Shown here in pieces: positions 5,068 to 6,661 of a stretch of 6,661 bases of DNA. The notes under the pieces were generated by a model. That model had not been told where the DNA came from. It did not search any database and was given only the letters and a program-made list of their open reading frames with translations. The position numbers and the translations under genes are program-made. Position 1 is the stretch's first letter. The number at the start of each line of letters is the position of its first letter. This DNA is from Candidatus Zixiibacteriota bacterium (GTDB taxonomy: Bacteria; Zixibacteria; MSB-5A5; GN15; FEB-12), in contig JAOZPL010000025.1 of the NCBI GenBank assembly GCA_029932795.1, positions 5,617-12,277 of the forward strand, written 5' to 3'.

Positions 5068-6661
5068 CTAACGCTCGAAGGGGAAATAAACTATGAATGT
5101 TGTCCCTTCCCCCTCTACCGACTTGACCGCAAGCGTCCCGTTGTGCGCCGATATGATCCGCTCCACCACCGCCAGACCAAGTCCTGTACCGGTTTCTTTG
5201 GTCGTGTAATAGCGTTCGAAGATCCGAGATAGATTCTCCTTCTTGATCCCGACGCCGGTATCAGTGACTTTGATCGCCAGGTACTCTTGTTTTTTGTGCT
5301 CCGGCTTCTCGATCATCCCCTTCACTCTAAGCACACCACCCTCGGACATCGCCTCGACAGCGTTCATGAACAGGTTGAGGAAAACTTCAAACACCTGGTT
5401 TCTGTTAGCCATTATCTCCCAGGGAGCTTCGGAGAAACTGGGCTTAAAGACAATGCCGCGTTTGCGCAGATCGGGACCGATCAAATCGGATGCTCTCAGG
5501 ATAATCTGGCGCAGGTCAAAGGTCGTTGTTTCGTATCTGTTTGGATTGGAAAAATCAACAAGTTCCCTAACCAGAAGGTTCATCCGATGGATTTCCTCAT
5601 CAACGCTTGTGAAGAACTCGGACTCCTCGGCCAGTTCCGGCCACCGCTCTCTGAGAATCTGCAGCCCTCCCTTGATCGACGTCAGTGGCTTCCTCAGATC
5701 ATGAGATATCTCCGAGATCATGTTTCCCATGGTCATCAGACGAGTAGCGTTCAGGACCGCGCGCTCCTTTTCAAACAACACAGCTGCCTGTGAGATCACC
5801 AGTTCGGCCAGTGAGATATCATCGTCATTATACGCCTGATCGGTGTTTGCCCCAATACAGAAAACATGTGCCAGTTCCCCACTCCTCACAATCGGGACCG
5901 CCATGAAGGCATTCTTCGGCGAAGGATAGTGTTCGTTTTCGCGCAACTTCTCACTGAAAAAGAGCGACAGCTTGGTAATATCCTCAATGTCAAACATGTC
6001 AAGATTGATATCCCGTAATGAGATGGCCCCGCGATCAATCCGTGAAAGGTCAATCTTGCCGCTTTCGGTCAGAGGGATATCCGTCTTACCTACAGCACCA
6101 TCAGGTACGACTGTCGTCTCCTTACGGTCAACAGTGAACCATATAGCATAGTCAATAGAAAAGACACGCCGGAGCTTTTCTACAAGGATCTGTCTGAAGC
6201 TGGTCAGCGATGATATACTGTGCAGTTCTCCCTGTATCTCGTGCAGGATTTCAAACTCCGTCAGGCGCCGACGGCTCTTCTCAAACTGGTAGGCGTCGTC
6301 CACCGCCACCGCTGCCTGCGACGCAAACGTGGTCAACAGCCGCAGATCATCTTCAGTGAAAACAACCCCACCTTCCTTGTGGGCCATGTTTATGACACCG
6401 AGGACATTATTCTTGATCTTCAACGGAGCACACAGCAGCGAGGCGGGGCCGTATCTCTCCTTGTTGATTCGTTTGAACCGTTCATCGTTCTCCACGTCCT
6501 TAACAACCAGGGCTTCGCCTGTTTTGGCCACGTAACCGGCAATGGAGGCACCTATCGGCAGGTGGGTGTTCTTGACGATCTTGTCATCCAGACCAATCGC
6601 CGCTTCGATTGTCAGGTACTCCTTCCGTTCATCCAGAAGCATGATCGAGCCGATTGTGGCT
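5068..6661 (-). CDS. GAF-domain sensor histidine kinase, N-terminus cut by window edge
   Basis: The frame stays open to the window edge (ATIGSI precedes the first in-window Met at 6640-6642) and begins inside a GAF domain, so that Met is not the start. Numbering from it, GAF 1 covers about 1-115 (GASIAGYVAKTGEALVVKDV, then SLLCAPLKIKNNVLGVINM). A helical linker follows, and then a divergent second GAF (about 130-290, with AFMAVPIV and a helix SLAELVISQAAVLFEKE). The HisKA dimerisation helix has the phospho-acceptor His314 in SHDLRKPL. The ATPase domain shows the N box with Asn423/Asn427, G1 DTGVGI (461-466), the F box around Phe475 and G2 GTGLGLAVVERI (485-496). It ends PFER with TAG. No membrane segment is visible, so the visible part is cytoplasmic and senses a soluble or intracellular cue. 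Lys318 sits where Thr or Asn normally supports phosphatase activity. The downstream regulator is the likely partner. Confidence 0.95.
   Translation of the reverse strand, partial: ATIGSIMLLDERKEYLTIEAAIGLDDKIVKNTHLPIGASIAGYVAKTGEALVVKDVENDERFKRINKERYGPASLLCAPLKIKNNVLGVINMAHKEGGVVFTEDDLRLLTTFASQAAVAVDDAYQFEKSRRRLTEFEILHEIQGELHSISSLTSFRQILVEKLRRVFSIDYAIWFTVDRKETTVVPDGAVGKTDIPLTESGKIDLSRIDRGAISLRDINLDMFDIEDITKLSLFFSEKLRENEHYPSPKNAFMAVPIVRSGELAHVFCIGANTDQAYNDDDISLAELVISQAAVLFEKERAVLNATRLMTMGNMISEISHDLRKPLTSIKGGLQILRERWPELAEESEFFTSVDEEIHRMNLLVRELVDFSNPNRYETTTFDLRQIILRASDLIGPDLRKRGIVFKPSFSEAPWEIMANRNQVFEVFLNLFMNAVEAMSEGGVLRVKGMIEKPEHKKQEYLAIKVTDTGVGIKKENLSRIFERYYTTKETGTGLGLAVVERIISAHNGTLAVKSVEGEGTTFIVYFPFER

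Overview
The window is a bacterial chromosomal segment with four protein-coding genes and no sign of mobile DNA. The left end carries most of valS (valyl-tRNA synthetase) on the plus strand, cut only at its N-terminus by the window edge. The rest is a minus-strand group. Reading from right to left it holds a GAF-domain sensor histidine kinase (cut at its N-terminus by the right edge), an NtrC-family sigma-54-dependent response regulator, and a small stand-alone protein that I read as a degenerate GGDEF domain. The ValRS has an insert without zinc cysteines and a DTWFSSWLWP block. Together with the sigma-54 two-component pair, this would fit a Gram-negative lineage of the FCB type (Bacteroidota/Gemmatimonadota/Zixibacteria-like) or a delta-proteobacterium-like one. 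That is an inference from remembered family patterns, not a database result.

Layout: 2-2620 valS (+). 2621-2813 is a convergent intergenic region with a hairpin that could terminate transcription from both sides. 2814-3233 is the degenerate GGDEF protein (-). 3234-3550 is a 317-base stretch without a recognisable gene, holding a candidate terminator, three phased copies of a 9-mer and an orphan Shine-Dalgarno sequence. 3551-4969 is the NtrC-type regulator (-). 4970-5067 is a 98-base spacer. 5068 to the right edge is the histidine kinase (-).

How the genes may work together: the kinase would sense an intracellular signal through tandem GAF domains and phosphorylate Asp55 of the adjacent regulator. 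The regulator would then drive sigma-54 RNA polymerase at target promoters, using an intact AAA+ motor with the GAFTGA loop. The small third protein has lost the GG(D/E)EF catalytic motif but keeps an RxxD motif at the exact spacing of the c-di-GMP inhibitory site. It is therefore a candidate c-di-GMP receptor or partner protein rather than an enzyme. Two points deserve follow-up: this receptor-like relic beside a sigma-54 two-component pair, and a lysine in the kinase at the position normally needed for phosphatase activity. I found no RNA gene, CRISPR array, insertion sequence or attachment site.
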